DNA of 64,000 nucleotides from Atriophallophorus winterbourni (lineage: Eukaryota > Platyhelminthes > Trematoda > Plagiorchiida > Microphallidae): NCBI GenBank assembly GCA_013407085.1, contig JACCGJ010018216.1, positions 1 through 64,000 of the forward strand. Reading direction: 5' to 3'. The position numbers were made by a program, and so were the translations under genes. The notes beneath the pieces are model-generated. The model was not told the DNA's origin, did no database searches, and saw only the letters and a list, made by a program, of their open reading frames with translations. This document shows positions 1 through 10,712 of the stretch, piece by piece. Each line of letters starts with the position of its first letter. Position 1 is the first letter of the stretch.

Positions 1-757
1 AGTAGTGAAGAATGTCTTACCTTTGTGTTTCTGCATGCGTGTAATCCATTTGATGAATAGATGATGCCACAGCACACAGATCACAACATTAATTCCAAGT
101 TCATGTTAATATTAGTAAATTTATTCTAAAACGAATGGCATGAATGTTTCAGAGAGTTGCTTTTTCTGCTGCAGGAAGGTGGACAGCGTTGATTTTGCTA
201 TGCCATATTTTTAGCAATTTCAGATTTTGTCATTTGGCCATTCTCCACTTCAGCTAAAACTTCCCTTTTTTCTCTAGGCTAAACTGCTCTCGTTTTCGTT
301 GTCTGTCAGCCATCGTGTAACTGTAAGCAGGGAATGAAGTGTCTGCCTGAGTGATTGCAATTTGTCATGAGTCTGTGATAACCAATCACAGAGAATTCAC
401 GTGATTTTCTTGTGCGTGCGTGCGAGTCAGTTAGCACACTGTAGGCCAGGCTGCCTGTGTCTCGCCAAGCTGTGTGTCAGTTCTATTCTTAGCGCACTGC
501 AGGCCACTCTTGACGGAGCGTTGTGGGTTAAAAGCCCGACAAAGCGAGTTCGTTGTACGCATGTACTTTATTGAACGAACATAGCTGTCGGGAACGTGTA
601 CAGTGTTCGTAATAAGCGAGATTCGTAACGAACAGATTCGTTGTACGAATGTTTTAAATAGGCTTACAAAGAAGGAATTTATTTGGGAAATCATGGTGTG
701 TTCGTTCAAACCGGGAATTCGTTGTAAGCGAGTTCGTTGTAGGTGGGTTCCACTGTA
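1..757 (-). mobile_element. pogo/Tigger-type DNA transposon, partial (cut by window edge)
   Basis: On the minus strand the element begins at 755 with a terminal repeat starting CAGTGGAACC, and the adjacent bases 756-757 are TA, the target dinucleotide of Tc1/mariner/pogo elements. The CAGTGGAACC-type terminus followed by TACAACGAACTCG-like sequence is typical of pogo/Tigger elements. Between about 540 and 740 the motif TTCGTTGTA and close variants recur several times, like subterminal transposase binding repeats. A transposase N-terminus follows at 313 going left. The element runs off the window at base 1, so the other terminus and the DDE domain are not visible. Confidence 0.7.
130..313 (-). 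pseudogene. pogo/CENP-B-like transposase N-terminus (helix-turn-helix), frameshifted
   Basis: Translation on the minus strand from the ATG at 313 gives MADRQRKREQFSLEKK. After a frameshift near 262 it continues in another frame with NGQMTKSEIAKNMGIAK and then STLSTFLQQKKQL. This is the pattern of the CENP-B/pogo/Jerky N-terminal helix-turn-helix, which in the family binds the terminal repeats. At least one frameshift breaks it, and no downstream CENP-B or DDE domain remains in the window. The product would not be functional. Confidence 0.65.
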
Positions 758-1415
758 GTTGGTTTGTGTTAGCGGAATCGCTATTAAGGCGAATTCGGAT
801 CGAGTTCAAAACCGGCGGAATGGAGTTTCATTGAAGCAGGTGAAAACTCGACGCTCTACAGATATTGTACGGTGGTCAGTGAGTGATTAGTTAAAGCTGC
901 CACCGTGAAAAAGCAGTTTAATTTACAGTTGATTACCCTAAACAGGTAATAGACAAATGGAAAGACTGTGTTTGAAGCGCTACATAGCTTTGAAGATAAC
1001 ATGTAAACAGGTTGCACGTCAAACTTCGTGGATAAACAAGGCATCTTGACCGTCAAGCTCACAAACAGGCAAAGATGAAGCAGATATTGAACGCAATGTA
1101 CAAGCATCGATAAAATTAGCTGAACATGGTTAGGACAGTTCGAGCCTTCCACAATTGGTCGTCACGTGACATCAAGTGGCGGCTCGGACAGCTCCGTCAA
1201 TTCCAGCAATCGATTGAACCGTTTGCGTCTGTGAGGCTCCGTAACTATTAATTGATGGTGCTTGATGTTGTGGTCCGCGGAATGATGGTAAGTTACATTT
1301 ACATCGTGAGATCTACCTGGCATGCTTCGCGTGCTTCGAGAAGTTTTTATCGTGATACATCGTTACAGCCCAGCACAGTTGGTAGCCAATATTTATCAGG
1401 TAGACCTAGAGCACT
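758..1415. other. No gene seen
   Basis: Short reading frames only, with no recognisable domain. It lies between the pogo end and the first SINE-A copy. Confidence 0.5.
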
Positions 1416-1750
1416 GCAAGGATGTATGTACGAAATCACAAGCCCAGATATGAGTGAAGTGTCGCAGTCAGAGATTGCGCGTGGTCTAAGATACTGTCAG
1501 GTTATCCAGGCCTAGATAGATGTAAGAAAAAATGGTAGTGAGACTCGTGCGTGTTTCTGCATATAGATCAGTAACATTGGCGAATCAATTTAGCATGGTG
1601 TTACCTGCGCAGTATGGTATGGTATGAAAGCACAAGCCTGATCAAGGCAAAGTGCCACACAGTCAGAGACTGCACGTGGGCTAACATACTGTCAGGTTGC
1701 CCAGGCTGCGCAGTACTGAATTACTGCACAATTGCACCGCAAGGATGTAT
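1416..1750 (-). repeat. SINE-A copy with 12-bp target duplication, itself hit by a second SINE-A
   Basis: The body (1428-1738, minus orientation) is flanked by perfect 12-bp direct repeats GCAAGGATGTAT at 1416-1427 and 1739-1750. It holds the family landmarks in order: the CACAAGCCC end, CAGTCAGAG, CTAAGATACTGTCAGGTT, GGCCTAGA, TGGTAGTGAGACTC, AATCAATTTAGCA and finally the GCACAATTGCAC end. A 5'-truncated second copy is inserted at 1615-1706. The target duplication shows insertion by target-primed reverse transcription. Confidence 0.85.
1615..1706 (-). repeat. 5'-truncated SINE-A nested in another SINE-A
   Basis: A 92-bp insertion with TGG-TATGG tail, GAAAGCACAAGCCTGATC and GGTTGCCCAGGC, flanked by 9-bp direct repeats TGCGCAGTA (1606-1614 and 1707-1715). 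It contains only the 3' part of the family. The interrupted older copy resumes exactly after the duplication. Confidence 0.85.
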
Positions 1751-1778
1751 ATGCGCTGAGAGTAAAGCGTGTGAATAA

Positions 1779-2024
1779 GGTCTGAAAAGCAGAGAAAACT
1801 CACAATCAACCGTTGATAGTTTTGGCCTCTTTGCATCGGGGACCACTTCGCCAGCATCGTCATCTTCATCGTCCTCTCCGACAGAGGACACTTCACCTTC
1901 TTCGCGATCGAATTCTGAATATGAAACGTTCAGCGAATCGTCTGGTGCGTCGTTGGAAACACTTGGTTCATCGACTTCAGTTTGGGTGTGCGATTTGGCG
2001 TCAGTAGATATGGTAGACGACTAA
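1779..2024 (+). CDS. Ser-rich acidic open frame without ATG, possible 3' exon
   Basis: An 81-codon frame is open between an upstream TAA at 1776 and a TAA stop at 2022-2024. It lacks a start codon, so an ATG-based scan misses it. The peptide is rich in Ser, Thr, Asp and Glu (for example SPASSSSSSSSPTEDTSP) and ends DMVDD. The bases after the stop contain AAATAAA, a possible polyadenylation signal. It could be the last exon of a host gene or chance low complexity. I recognise no domain. Confidence 0.25.
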   Translation, partial: GLKSRENSQSTVDSFGLFASGTTSPASSSSSSSPTEDTSPSSRSNSEYETFSESSGASLETLGSSTSVWVCDLASVDMVDD

Positions 2025-2706
2025 AATGATATCAAATAAACGAGTTCAAACAGGAAATGGTGAACTGGCAATTATCATGTCGAGAAATGCCAATCGAAGG
2101 TAAACAGCAACATGGAGCCGGTTTAAAATCAAAAGAAGCACAAATAGAAGGTATGGCACCGCTCAGGTTATGTGCACATTTAGGCTTCGAACAAATACCG
2201 CATGCGAGCAATAGCATAGTGGCAGGGAACAAGGGATAAAATAATTGGATCACAACTAGCTGTCCTCAAAATACCCGGAAATGTCATGTGTCGACTTATT
2301 CATTGAATTAAATATCACAGACAAGCGTCTGTCAGTACAAAATATCATTTGCTGTAGGCCCTCTTTAATTAGGAACAGCCACTAATGTAATGCTAAAATA
2401 TTATGTGATCAGTTTCATCATGCCGGGTCTCTCGCAACGAACATCGAATTTATCGATGTCACTTTGGTGTTTTGTGCGGTCCCATATGCGCTGACGACTG
2501 GGAACTTGTGAGAGATGAAACACTCATAGACAATATCAGAGCCTCATAGTTCAGTTAAGCTGTCATATAGGATGCCAGTGTAATTGTGCAATAATTCTAT
2601 AGTGTATAGGTAAGATCGAGTTGAATTAATTTTCATTGCCAAAGAGATGCAGGTAAGAAGTTGCCGTTTCACCGTTATAATCCTTTCTTTATAGATCTAC
2701 TTAGGC
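2025..2706. other. No gene seen
   Basis: Only short overlapping frames on both strands; no motif, tRNA or repeat was recognised. Confidence 0.45.
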
Positions 2707-2714
2707 GTATGTAT

Positions 2715-2928
2715 GTGTATGAAAGCACAAGCCTGATCCAGGCAAAGTGCCGTACAGTTAGAGACTGCACGTGGGCTAAGATACCGTCAGGTTACCCAGG
2801 CCTAGACACATATGAGAAAGAAAATAGAAATGGTAGTGAGACTCCAGCTTGTTTCAGCGTGCAGCTCACCACTGATGGCCAATCAATTTAGCATGGTGTT
2901 ATCCGCACAGCACGATTGCACACCCGTG
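2715..2928 (-). repeat. SINE-A copy
   Basis: Near-complete minus-strand copy from TATGAAAGCACAAGCCTGAT to the CACGATTGCACACCC end, with a small deletion near the 5' end. A further plus-strand scrap of the family (GGGGCAACCTGG...TTAGCCCACG) lies at about 3000-3040. Confidence 0.8.
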
Positions 2929-3048
2929 AACCCGAAAGACCGAGGACCCCAAACATTGTTATACGACGGCGGGATGGCGTCCAAGTAGACGCAACGTTCG
3001 ATCTACTTAGGCAGGGGCAACCTGGATATAACTTAGCCCACGTGATCA

Positions 3049-3440
3049 TAATCACCATCATCACAGAGAGCATTACACCGGAATGAATGATGAAAACACA
3101 AGCGTGATCCAGGCAAAGTGCCGCACAGTCAGAGACTGTACGTGGGCTATGATACTGTCAGGTTGCCCAGGCCTAGACAGTTAAGGGGAAGGAAAATAAC
3201 AAAAGCAGTGAGCCTCCAGTGTGTACTCGCATGTAGCTCACTGCCGGTGGCAACTCAGTTTACCACGGCGTTAGCTGCGTAGCACGGAAGTGCTGCACGA
3301 TTGCACATCCATGCCAAGTAGCATCTACCGAATGCTTCACTGCCACACAACCATGAAAAAGTAAAATCCTAAAAGATGGGAAAGGGCAGGACTTAAATAG
3401 CTACGGATTCTATACAAGGGTAAGCACAAGCAAACTGGGA
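3049..3440 (-). repeat. 3' UTR and tail of LINE-B, interrupted by SINE-A
   Basis: On the minus strand this matches the sequence after the stop codon of the LINE-B copy at 20,341-20,644: the CCGGTGTAATGCTGTCT and GATGATGGTGAT tail, GCAGTTAAGTATTCGG-like and CCCTTTCCCATCTTTTAG blocks are shared. A SINE-A copy splits it at 3085-3314. A short plus-strand piece of the same UTR (ATTCGAGGTGTAGGCA) lies at about 3600-3660. Confidence 0.65.
3085..3314 (-). repeat. SINE-A copy inside a LINE-B 3' UTR
   Basis: Nearly full copy in minus orientation, from GAATGAATGATG tail and CACAAGCGTGATCCAGG to TGCTGCACGATTGCACATCC. LINE-B sequence continues on both sides. Confidence 0.8.
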
Positions 3441-3725
3441 TGGGGTGCGTTGAGTTAAGTGCAAAGAATCTTCCTCAGATTGAGAAATATGCTTCCAAGG
3501 GGTCCAACAAGATAAGAAGAGAAACTAGGTGGTAAATTGGGGGAGAGGATTTTATCCATTTTATACCAACGCCGATTGTAGAACTATTAGCTGTGATCCC
3601 CAAACTTGATTGAATGCATGTTTTATTCGAGGTGTAGGCATCGCATCTCAGTGTGCGCATGCTCGTTCATCTGCAGATTCCGTATCGTTTTCAGTCACAC
3701 TCTGGCCTAATTTGTGTCATGGTAG

Positions 3726-4446
3726 TATCATCATCATCATCATCATGAAGCACAAGTCTGGAGCCAGACAAAGTGCCTAGCAAAATGAAGCAGATAAGCG
3801 CGAGAAAAAGGGAAAGCAGGCAAGCGGAATATGCAAAAGCAAATGCGCAAAAGCAGCTTGTTTTTGTAATTTCACTGCATTTGGTTTTGTGATTTTTTGT
3901 TTTCTCTAAAAAATAATACCGGATTAAAAATTTGTGACACATAATAAAACACACTGCTGCCACTAACTTCGGTTTGCAGCCATATATCGTAAGGTTTCCA
4001 GCCAACTATTAAGTGCTGCTTTTGTACACCACCCAGCCAAACGAATACGCCCCACTGAGCCTAGTGCTGCGGTGAGTTTCTTCATCCTAACGCGCCACGT
4101 CATGGACTGGCTACCTTATCGTTTATCCCAGGCTCTGCGAATAAGGCGCGGTACGATAAACGGTGAGTAAGCATTCTAAAAACATGTCCCAACCATCGCA
4201 AGCGAGCAAGCATCAGCATTTCTCTCAGTCCGTGGCCACCTGGTCCTAGCACCCGCTTGCAGACATCTATGTTTGTAACACGATGCTGCCACCGAATGCG
4301 AGCAGGCAGCGGGTGTCAAAAACAGAAAGCCGAGGGGCATCTTCCGCTCGGTTAGACCAGGTTTCGTAGCCATGAAGAAGTAGTGTAGCACGCACCACTG
4401 CGCTGTACACTCGGCCTTTAGTATGGAGTGAAACATTTAGTAAGAG
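3726..4446 (-). pseudogene. LINE-A (RTE-like) 3' fragment with (ATG)n tail
   Basis: Read on the minus strand, the right part encodes a degraded reverse transcriptase C-terminus homologous to that at 11,142-11,880. The left part is the 3' UTR, ending GGCACTTTGTCTGGCTCC, AGACTTGTGCTT and an ATG-repeat tail at 3726-3746. The 5' truncation falls near 4446. The last ~30 bp before the tail resemble the 3' end of SINE-A. Reading frames are broken. Confidence 0.7.
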
Positions 4447-4467
4447 CTACTGGTGTGACATTTGTCT

Positions 4468-4535
<68 letters not shown>
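4468..4535. repeat. (ATG)n microsatellite, about 22 units
   Basis: Uninterrupted ATG/GAT trinucleotide tract. Antisense frames read it as poly-His, which is an artefact. Such tracts sit at the 3' ends of LINE-A copies here, so it may be an expanded LINE tail. Confidence 0.95.
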
Positions 4536-4536
<1 letters not shown>

Positions 4537-4539
4537 AGT

Positions 4540-5441
4540 TACACTGGTGATCAGACGGCAACGTACCGCCACATCAGGGGACTCGCGTCTGGATGCTAAA
4601 CAAGGAATTGCGTAAAGTGGTATCCGATGATGCCGCAGACTGCCAGAGCCCAGAGCATAAGGGCGCGCAAACGTGACAACCCGAGTGTCTTTGTGGAAAT
4701 AAATTGGCAAGCCAGATGCATGTCGTAGACGAATCCAGCCACTTGGTAGAATGCATGACGTAGCTGAAAAACCGGTAGAAAAGTTATCATTAATAAAAAC
4801 TGAAACAGAAATGAAAAAATTGTTCAACAAGGTTGAGAGCGTGGGAAATCGCATGATAGGCGTATAACGCAAAGTTGCGAAATGTGCATGAGCAGAATTA
4901 CTAGCAGTTTGTTTAGGCCTAGACGAAAAATAATAAAAATGTGATCACACAAATGAAACTGTAAACAGGTCGAGGTCAAAGTTCATTAATGGTAACAATC
5001 GATGACAGCAATACTAAAACCAAACAACCGCAGAGTTTAATATAAAATCGGTTTCTTCACTGATTATGTTCTGCTGTAAAGGTTTAATCTGCAATGAAAC
5101 TCGTGACCTTCACAATTATTGATAAGGTATTCACGAAATGCTATGCTGACGCCTATCAATAGTTTCACAAGCGTTATATTTGACAACAGGCAGTGTAACC
5201 TATGGCAGCCTGAAATGCCCAATGGGAAAAGAAATGCCTGGACAAATAGGTAGCGTGTTACCACATGATCACTGAAATGCAGCGGACGCAACGTAGCAAT
5301 GCTAATAGAAAAGCAACAAGAGAGGGACGAATGAGATAGGAGTCGCAGAAGCAACAACAAGTTTATCCACTAGACGCCTTCCATGGAACGCTTCAAAGCC
5401 ACTACCACTGCAATTGTTGTATACACCTTTTTATGCATGGA
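4540..5441. other. No gene seen
   Basis: No coherent coding frame or known repeat. It lies directly upstream of a SINE-A and a CR1-like LINE and may be degraded LINE sequence. Confidence 0.4.
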
Positions 5442-5680
5442 TGTGCAATCGTGCAGTATTTCTGTGCTGTGCGGCTAACATCGTGCTAAATTGATTGGCC
5501 ACCGGTAGTGAGCGGCATGCTGAAACATGCTGGAGTCTCACTACCATTTCTATTTTCTTTTGTCATATCTGTCTAGGCCTGGGCAACCTGATAGTATCTC
5601 AGCCCACGTACAGTATCTCTGACTGTGCGGCACTTTGCCTGGATCAGGCTTGTGCTTTCACATCACACACATCACATACG
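5442..5680 (+). repeat. SINE-A copy, near full length
   Basis: Plus-orientation copy from TGTGCAATCGTGCAG through GGCCTGGGCAACCTGA and CTTTGCCTGGATCAGG to CTTGTGCTTTCACATC, with an irregular CACATC tail. Confidence 0.85.
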
Positions 5681-7330
5681 CCTGATTTAGATAACAATTC
5701 TGCATTCCTTGTTTCTAACCACGCTTCAAAAATAGAAGCATTCACCTTCCTATCATGTCTTTCGTCTACCAGAAGAAAAAAGAAGCACGAAGCTTTATTC
5801 GAATTTTTTAAATCTCAGCTTCAGACCAGTGTTAAAAAAACACAACAAATACTGTAAAAGTTACACATAAATTCAGATTTCAGTATATCTAAAAATGATG
5901 TCCTTAAGAGGCTCTGTAGATTAAAAGTAAAAGGTACCTCAATCGGTACTTAAGGTATGTGCGCCATGGAGGGCCAAATTAATAGCTTCCATTTTCAACC
6001 GTTGTCTCTCAGCTGGCACTATTGCAAATGGTTGGAAAACTGCTAGGATTACAGTGGTCCCCAAGAAAACTGAAAGAAAATTTCGCCGAAGAGCATGCTC
6101 TTCACAAGTTTTAAAAAGCAAGGAAAGCCTAGTTTTTGATCGCCTGAAGAAGGATGAGCATCACTTTGCTTACCGAAAGCAACGCTCCACCGTTGATGCC
6201 GTTGTATGTCTAACTCACAGATTTCTGAAAGTGCTTGACAGTAAATCATAGGCCGTCAAAGTGTGTTTTCTTGATTACACTAACGCGTTTGGCTTTGTCG
6301 ATTGTGTCCGACAGACGGACCTACTCAAAAGACGAGCAGTACCAGCCAAAAGAATAAAATGGATATGTGGATAATTTTCCGATAGATCTCAATAGGTAGA
6401 AAACTATAGGCTACGCTTTACTTTGCTTCCAAATAAGGGGTTGTTTAAGGAGCGATTTTACCTCCCTTCTTCTTTTGAGCATACCTAGCTGCGATTCCAC
6501 AACCGCCCTCAACTTTCACTTTGAACTACGCAGATGACGTATTCATTGGATGTGCAGTACCCGGAAACGACTCTTCAAATCCGCCCGCTGCTGCTTTATA
6601 TGAATTTACTACCTGGTCGGAGGAGAAAGAGGTCCATCACTAATCTGCTTGCTGAACGTCGTGAGGCAATTTTCACTCATCTGTCTTTATCTAGAATTAA
6701 GTCCACAAACCTGACGAGAGGGAAATACGTCAAGTAGGCATCACCATATCCGACGACCTTACTTGGTCGCATCACCTTAATATATTACTTACTAAATTCG
6801 TAGGTTTTCTTTTATGTTTTTCGTCTTCGTTTTCTCGGCGTTAAGTCAAAGATAATTTCTCACTTTATATTGTATTGTATTTCACCTCATATTCTGTAGT
6901 GGTCACCTGCTATTTTCCCCGCACTTCTTTCAAAAGACTTTGGGTTACGCAAACATTGCATCAGAATCACGTCACGCGCAGGCACTATTCCTTACGACGA
7001 TATTATTGCAAAAATCCTGAAACAAAATTATTCATCGTGCGATCGGCTTATAAATACCATCCGTAATAATAATTCCCATCCGCTGCATGAGGATTTCCTT
7101 AAAAGTCAATCTTCCACAAAGACTCGTTCAAAACTCATCATACTGCCTTCGAGAACGTTATCTTATCGGAGGTCGTTCACGATCCCTTTGTCAAAGGGAA
7201 ATGCTTATTGAACAATTACAGTCTAATTTATCTCGTTGATATCATGTGTACAATTTATGCGAATATTTTTTTCAGATGTAACTTGTACAGTATTTGTTGT
7301 GTTTTTTAACACAGTTCTGAATCTGAAATT
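5681..7330 (+). pseudogene. CR1/Jockey-like LINE reverse transcriptase remnant
   Basis: Broken frames on the plus strand follow the RT order of a CR1-like LINE. They include NRCLSAGTIANGWKTARITV (motif before finger domain), HFAYRKQRSTVDAV, CFLDYTNAFGFVD and, further on, a C-terminal stretch near 6,950-7,050 in other frames. Many stops and frameshifts are present, and the YADD-box region is not intact. A SINE-A copy sits directly upstream. It is a dead copy. Confidence 0.6.
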
Positions 7331-7495
7331 TCGAAAATTTTCGAACTTCTTCTAACATACAGGAAATTTTCCTGGGTCCCGGCTTGTTATTTTGCACCTA
7401 CTCATACAGCACTACGCACCGGTAAAAGAAAAACCAGTAGAAACCATTAGAAGAGCATATGAGGCAATATAATGCGTGTATATTAAGAATCCTTA

Positions 7496-7716
7496 TGGTA
7501 TGGTATGGCATGAAAGCACAAACCTGATCCAGGCAAAGTGCCGCACAGTCAGAGACTGCACGTGGGCTAAGATACTGTCAGGTTGCCCAGGCCTAGACAG
7601 ATATGAGGGGGAAAATAGAAATAGAAATGGTAGTGAGACTCCAGCGGGTTTCAGCATGCAGCACAATGTTAGCCGCACAGCACATAAAAATGCTGCACGA
7701 TTGCACATCCGTGCAC
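7496..7716 (-). repeat. SINE-A copy with (TATGG)n tail
   Basis: Minus-orientation copy. The tail TATGGTATGGCATG precedes GAAAGCACAAACCTGATCC, and the copy ends with TGCTGCACGATTGCACATCC. Part of the segment before the 5' end is deleted. Confidence 0.85.
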
Positions 7717-8590
7717 CGACAAGGTTATTACAAACACCACGGATGTCATACATAACGAATAAACGAAATAAACCAACTGTGGTTTACCTTGATTTGACGA
7801 ATGGTTATTCGCATCGTTAGGTTGTATATCCGACTGTTGATTGTCGCTTTTATTATCATCCATGTTGCCGGACGATTCCGATTTACACCAGAAGTATGAT
7901 GGATCACGGTTTCAGCCAAATACTGGGATTTAACATTGCATCGACTAAAATATAGCAATAAATCATTTACTGGTATCTGAATTATCTAAAGTTTTTAATG
8001 GCAGCTGCAATGAAGGGTGTTAAAACAGTGTGCGGGATATTCCAACATCAACAATGCCTCCAAAGGTGTAAGACAAGAAACGAAAGAAGCAATCTTTAAT
8101 AGTGAGGATAGTAATGAAATCACAAATCAGAAAACGGGCAAAGCGCCATATATTCTGACATACTGTCTAGTTGTCCTGGGCTAAATGATGACAGTGGAAC
8201 TGCGCTTTATTGTTGTGCCTCTGGCTCTATGGGATGGATTAAACTCTTTTATTGATGTCTTGTATCACACCAATCCACGATCGTCAATCGAGATCACTTT
8301 GAACACTACATGCTGTAATCCATCACAGTAAATTCGCATGCTTCTTCGGTGTTCGGAAACGGACGTTCAATTTACCGCTTTGACAGTTCAGTTTGCAAAT
8401 TATGAATAGTTTTGGATGAATAAAAACTTTGAGTGTTGAGTAATTGTCAGGCTATTACGATCTTCAGCTTTGGAAATAAGCATAGACCGGAAACAGTCCG
8501 CCACATCATTCGGTAATCCTGAGAATATCAGCATCAAGAACGTACACCGTGCGACTTCGAGGACTACATCCCACATCGGATGTAGTGCAC
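7717..8590. other. No gene; contains a diverged SINE-A scrap
   Basis: A degraded minus-strand SINE-A 3' segment lies at about 8115-8185 (CACAAATCAGAAAACGGGC...ACATACTGTCTAGTTG). The rest has only short frames without recognised motifs. Confidence 0.45.
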
Positions 8591-8822
8591 TGATGTGCAA
8601 TCGTCCAGTACTTCTGTGCTGTGCGGCTAACGCCGTACTAAATTGATTGGCCACGGGTAGTGGGCTGTATGCTGAAACACGCTGGAGTCACACTACCATC
8701 TTTATTCTTTATTTCTCATATATGTCTAGACCGGGGCAACTTGACAGTAATATCGCCCACATGCAGTCTCTGACTGTACGGCACTGCCTGGATCAGGCTT
8801 GTGCTTATTTCATACATCCTAC
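8591..8822 (+). repeat. SINE-A copy, near full length
   Basis: From GATGTGCAATCGTCCAG through GTCTAGACCGGGGCAACTTG to GGATCAGGCTTGTGC, then a CATACATCC-like tail. It is somewhat diverged. Confidence 0.8.
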
Positions 8823-9251
8823 ATCCATAATGTGAACAGGGCAGACGCCTGCCTGAAAATACGAAAACCATATTTTCAAGACTATTTGTGGCTTGCGCAA
8901 GAGACTCAATTCCAATGCAAAACGCATCATGTGTAATTACCCCCTTTATTTATTTTGTTCTTCGCGTGACTACTGGAGAACATAAAAACCCGAAGTATTT
9001 GTAGACTATAACGTAGTCAAGTTCAAGTTGCACATGGCTGAACGTGGCTAAAAGCCAATCACGCGCCCAGATTTCCTTCGACGGTATGCCGTTGAGCATC
9101 CGGCAATTCGATATTGAGTATATAGTTCGTACGGTTCACACGTTGTTGTTTCCGGATATCTGGAGAGTAAGGTAGGGGTTCTCTTCACAAGCACGGTGTG
9201 AGGTCATCGATTCAGGAAACAATGTAATAATATGCGTAAACAATGCATGAT
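8823..9251. other. No gene seen
   Basis: No recognised coding or repeat sequence. Confidence 0.4.
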
Positions 9252-9330
9252 GTATGAAACCACTATCCAGATCCAGTCAAAGTGCCGCACAGTCAGTTTG
9301 CCCAGGCCTAATCAGATATGAGAAAGAAAA
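9252..9330 (-). repeat. SINE-A partial copy with internal deletion
   Basis: Contains AGATCCAGTCAAAGTGCCGC, ACAGTCAG and GCCCAGGCCTAATCAGATA. The middle segment normally between these blocks is missing. Confidence 0.7.
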
Positions 9331-10320
9331 TGAAACAATACAAATACATGTTTTAGCGTCTAGTTCCTTCTTAAGGCTTAAGACGTTAGGGAGGTTTATT
9401 AAACCATCTGGGAGTTTATTCCCGTGGTTGACCATACGGTGGCTAAAAAAGTGCGCACGTACCAGCAGCCTGGTTCTACACATAAGAAGTTTCATTGAAT
9501 TACCGCTTGTAACTGTTTTAGGGTCAAGTTTCAGTAATTCAGTAATATTATCGCCCGTTAGACCCTTTAGAATCTTGAAGGCATCCATTAGGTAGCCTCG
9601 CAGCCGACATCTCTTTAGTGAGAACAGATCGACGTCCTTGACTCCTGCCTCAGCTTTTACCTGTCTGACCCTCAACCATCCTAGTCGCAAGGCGCTGGAC
9701 CCTTTGAGACATGCGATATCTTTTTTCAAATGCGCTTCCCAAAATTGAACACAGTATTCCAACAATATTCCGACTACATTGTATAGAGGAATAAAGATAA
9801 AAGTTTTTTGACATGATAACGTTGAGCGCAGTCTAAACAATTCTTCGCGAGCCTTGTTTGCTGCTTCGGCACATTGAGTAGACGACTTAAAAATCTCCTG
9901 TGATATTAATGCCGAGATTCTTCACTTTGTGATAGTCTCTTCGCCGACTTCTAGTTGTGTTGTCGCTAAATCAGTCGTCAGAACGCAGCTCTTCTCCAAG
10001 TTTAGTGGCAAGTCCCATGTCTTTGTCCACTCGATTACATTTTCTAAATCATAGATAAGTGTATCTCTACTGTCGGTTCCTATGATCTTAACACCATCAG
10101 CAGAAAGGCAGCAACGTGAACTCAAGCAGGCTGCCAGGTGGTTTACATTAATATGAAAAAGTAGTGGACCAAGAACAGAGCTTGGAGGCACTCTACTGAG
10201 TATCACAGATTCCCCCGAGCACACCAATGTAATTCTAACATATTTAGCACGATTGGTTAAAAAGCTGTTTAACAATCGATGTAGTTCATTTGTGACGCCA
10301 CACATCCTTAGATTACTTGA
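9331..10320 (-). pseudogene. CR1-like LINE reverse transcriptase, 3' part
   Basis: Two minus-strand frames cover the RT palm and C-terminal domain. The upstream frame (10305-9922) includes NSFLTNRAKYVRITLV, VLGPLLFHINVNHLA and SADGVKIIG at the place of the usual FADD box. The downstream frame (9840-9277) includes IPLYNVVGILLEYCVQFWEA and RRCRLRGYLMDAFKILKG-type C-terminal motifs. Asp-Asp is replaced by Asp-Gly, so the copy should be catalytically dead even apart from its frameshift. Confidence 0.65.
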
Positions 10321-10462
10321 AAAATAGTAAAAAAAAGCTATCTTAAATCACCTATCTTCAAACATTTTCTATACAGCTCAAAACGGATACATTAATAAAA
10401 GATATTGCACTACATGCCCACTTGGATACCTTTAATAAATTTCTACTTCCATTTAGGAAGGT

Positions 10463-10712
10463 TTGGCAGTAGTAGTTGTCTTCCTAGACATAACTAATGT
10501 CGTTGGTACTATTCCTCTTAACTTATTATTATCGAAACTTAAATCCTATGGCATAGGAGGTAATCTTCGTTCCTGGCCAACTTCTTTTCTTACTGATCGC
10601 ACTTACTCTGTTAAAGTGAATGACCACAGATCGCGCAGCCTGCCTATTTCCAGTGTAGTAATTTAAGGTAGTGTATTAGGCCCCTTTCTGTTTCTTTTAT
10701 ATATCGATGACA
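10463..10712 (+). pseudogene. CR1-like LINE RT, piece 1 of 3 (host of the nested stack)
   Basis: Encodes VVFLDITNVVGTIPLNLLLS and, after a stop, GSVLGPFLFLLYIDDI, that is, RT motifs A to B. The frame is cut at LYIDDI by insertion of an RTE-like LINE-A fragment. The expected continuation (FADD box) appears at 11,930. A short ATGACAT present at 10707-10713 and again at 11,899-11,905 may be the target duplication. Confidence 0.65.

Noticed and set aside
4447..4872. Poly-histidine protein on the minus strand
   Set aside because: The His run is the antisense of the (ATG)n microsatellite; the flanking residues show no domain.
7493..7753. Conserved-looking peptide SRPGQPDSILAHVQ repeated at several loci
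   Set aside because: It is the translated SINE-A repeat, not a protein family.
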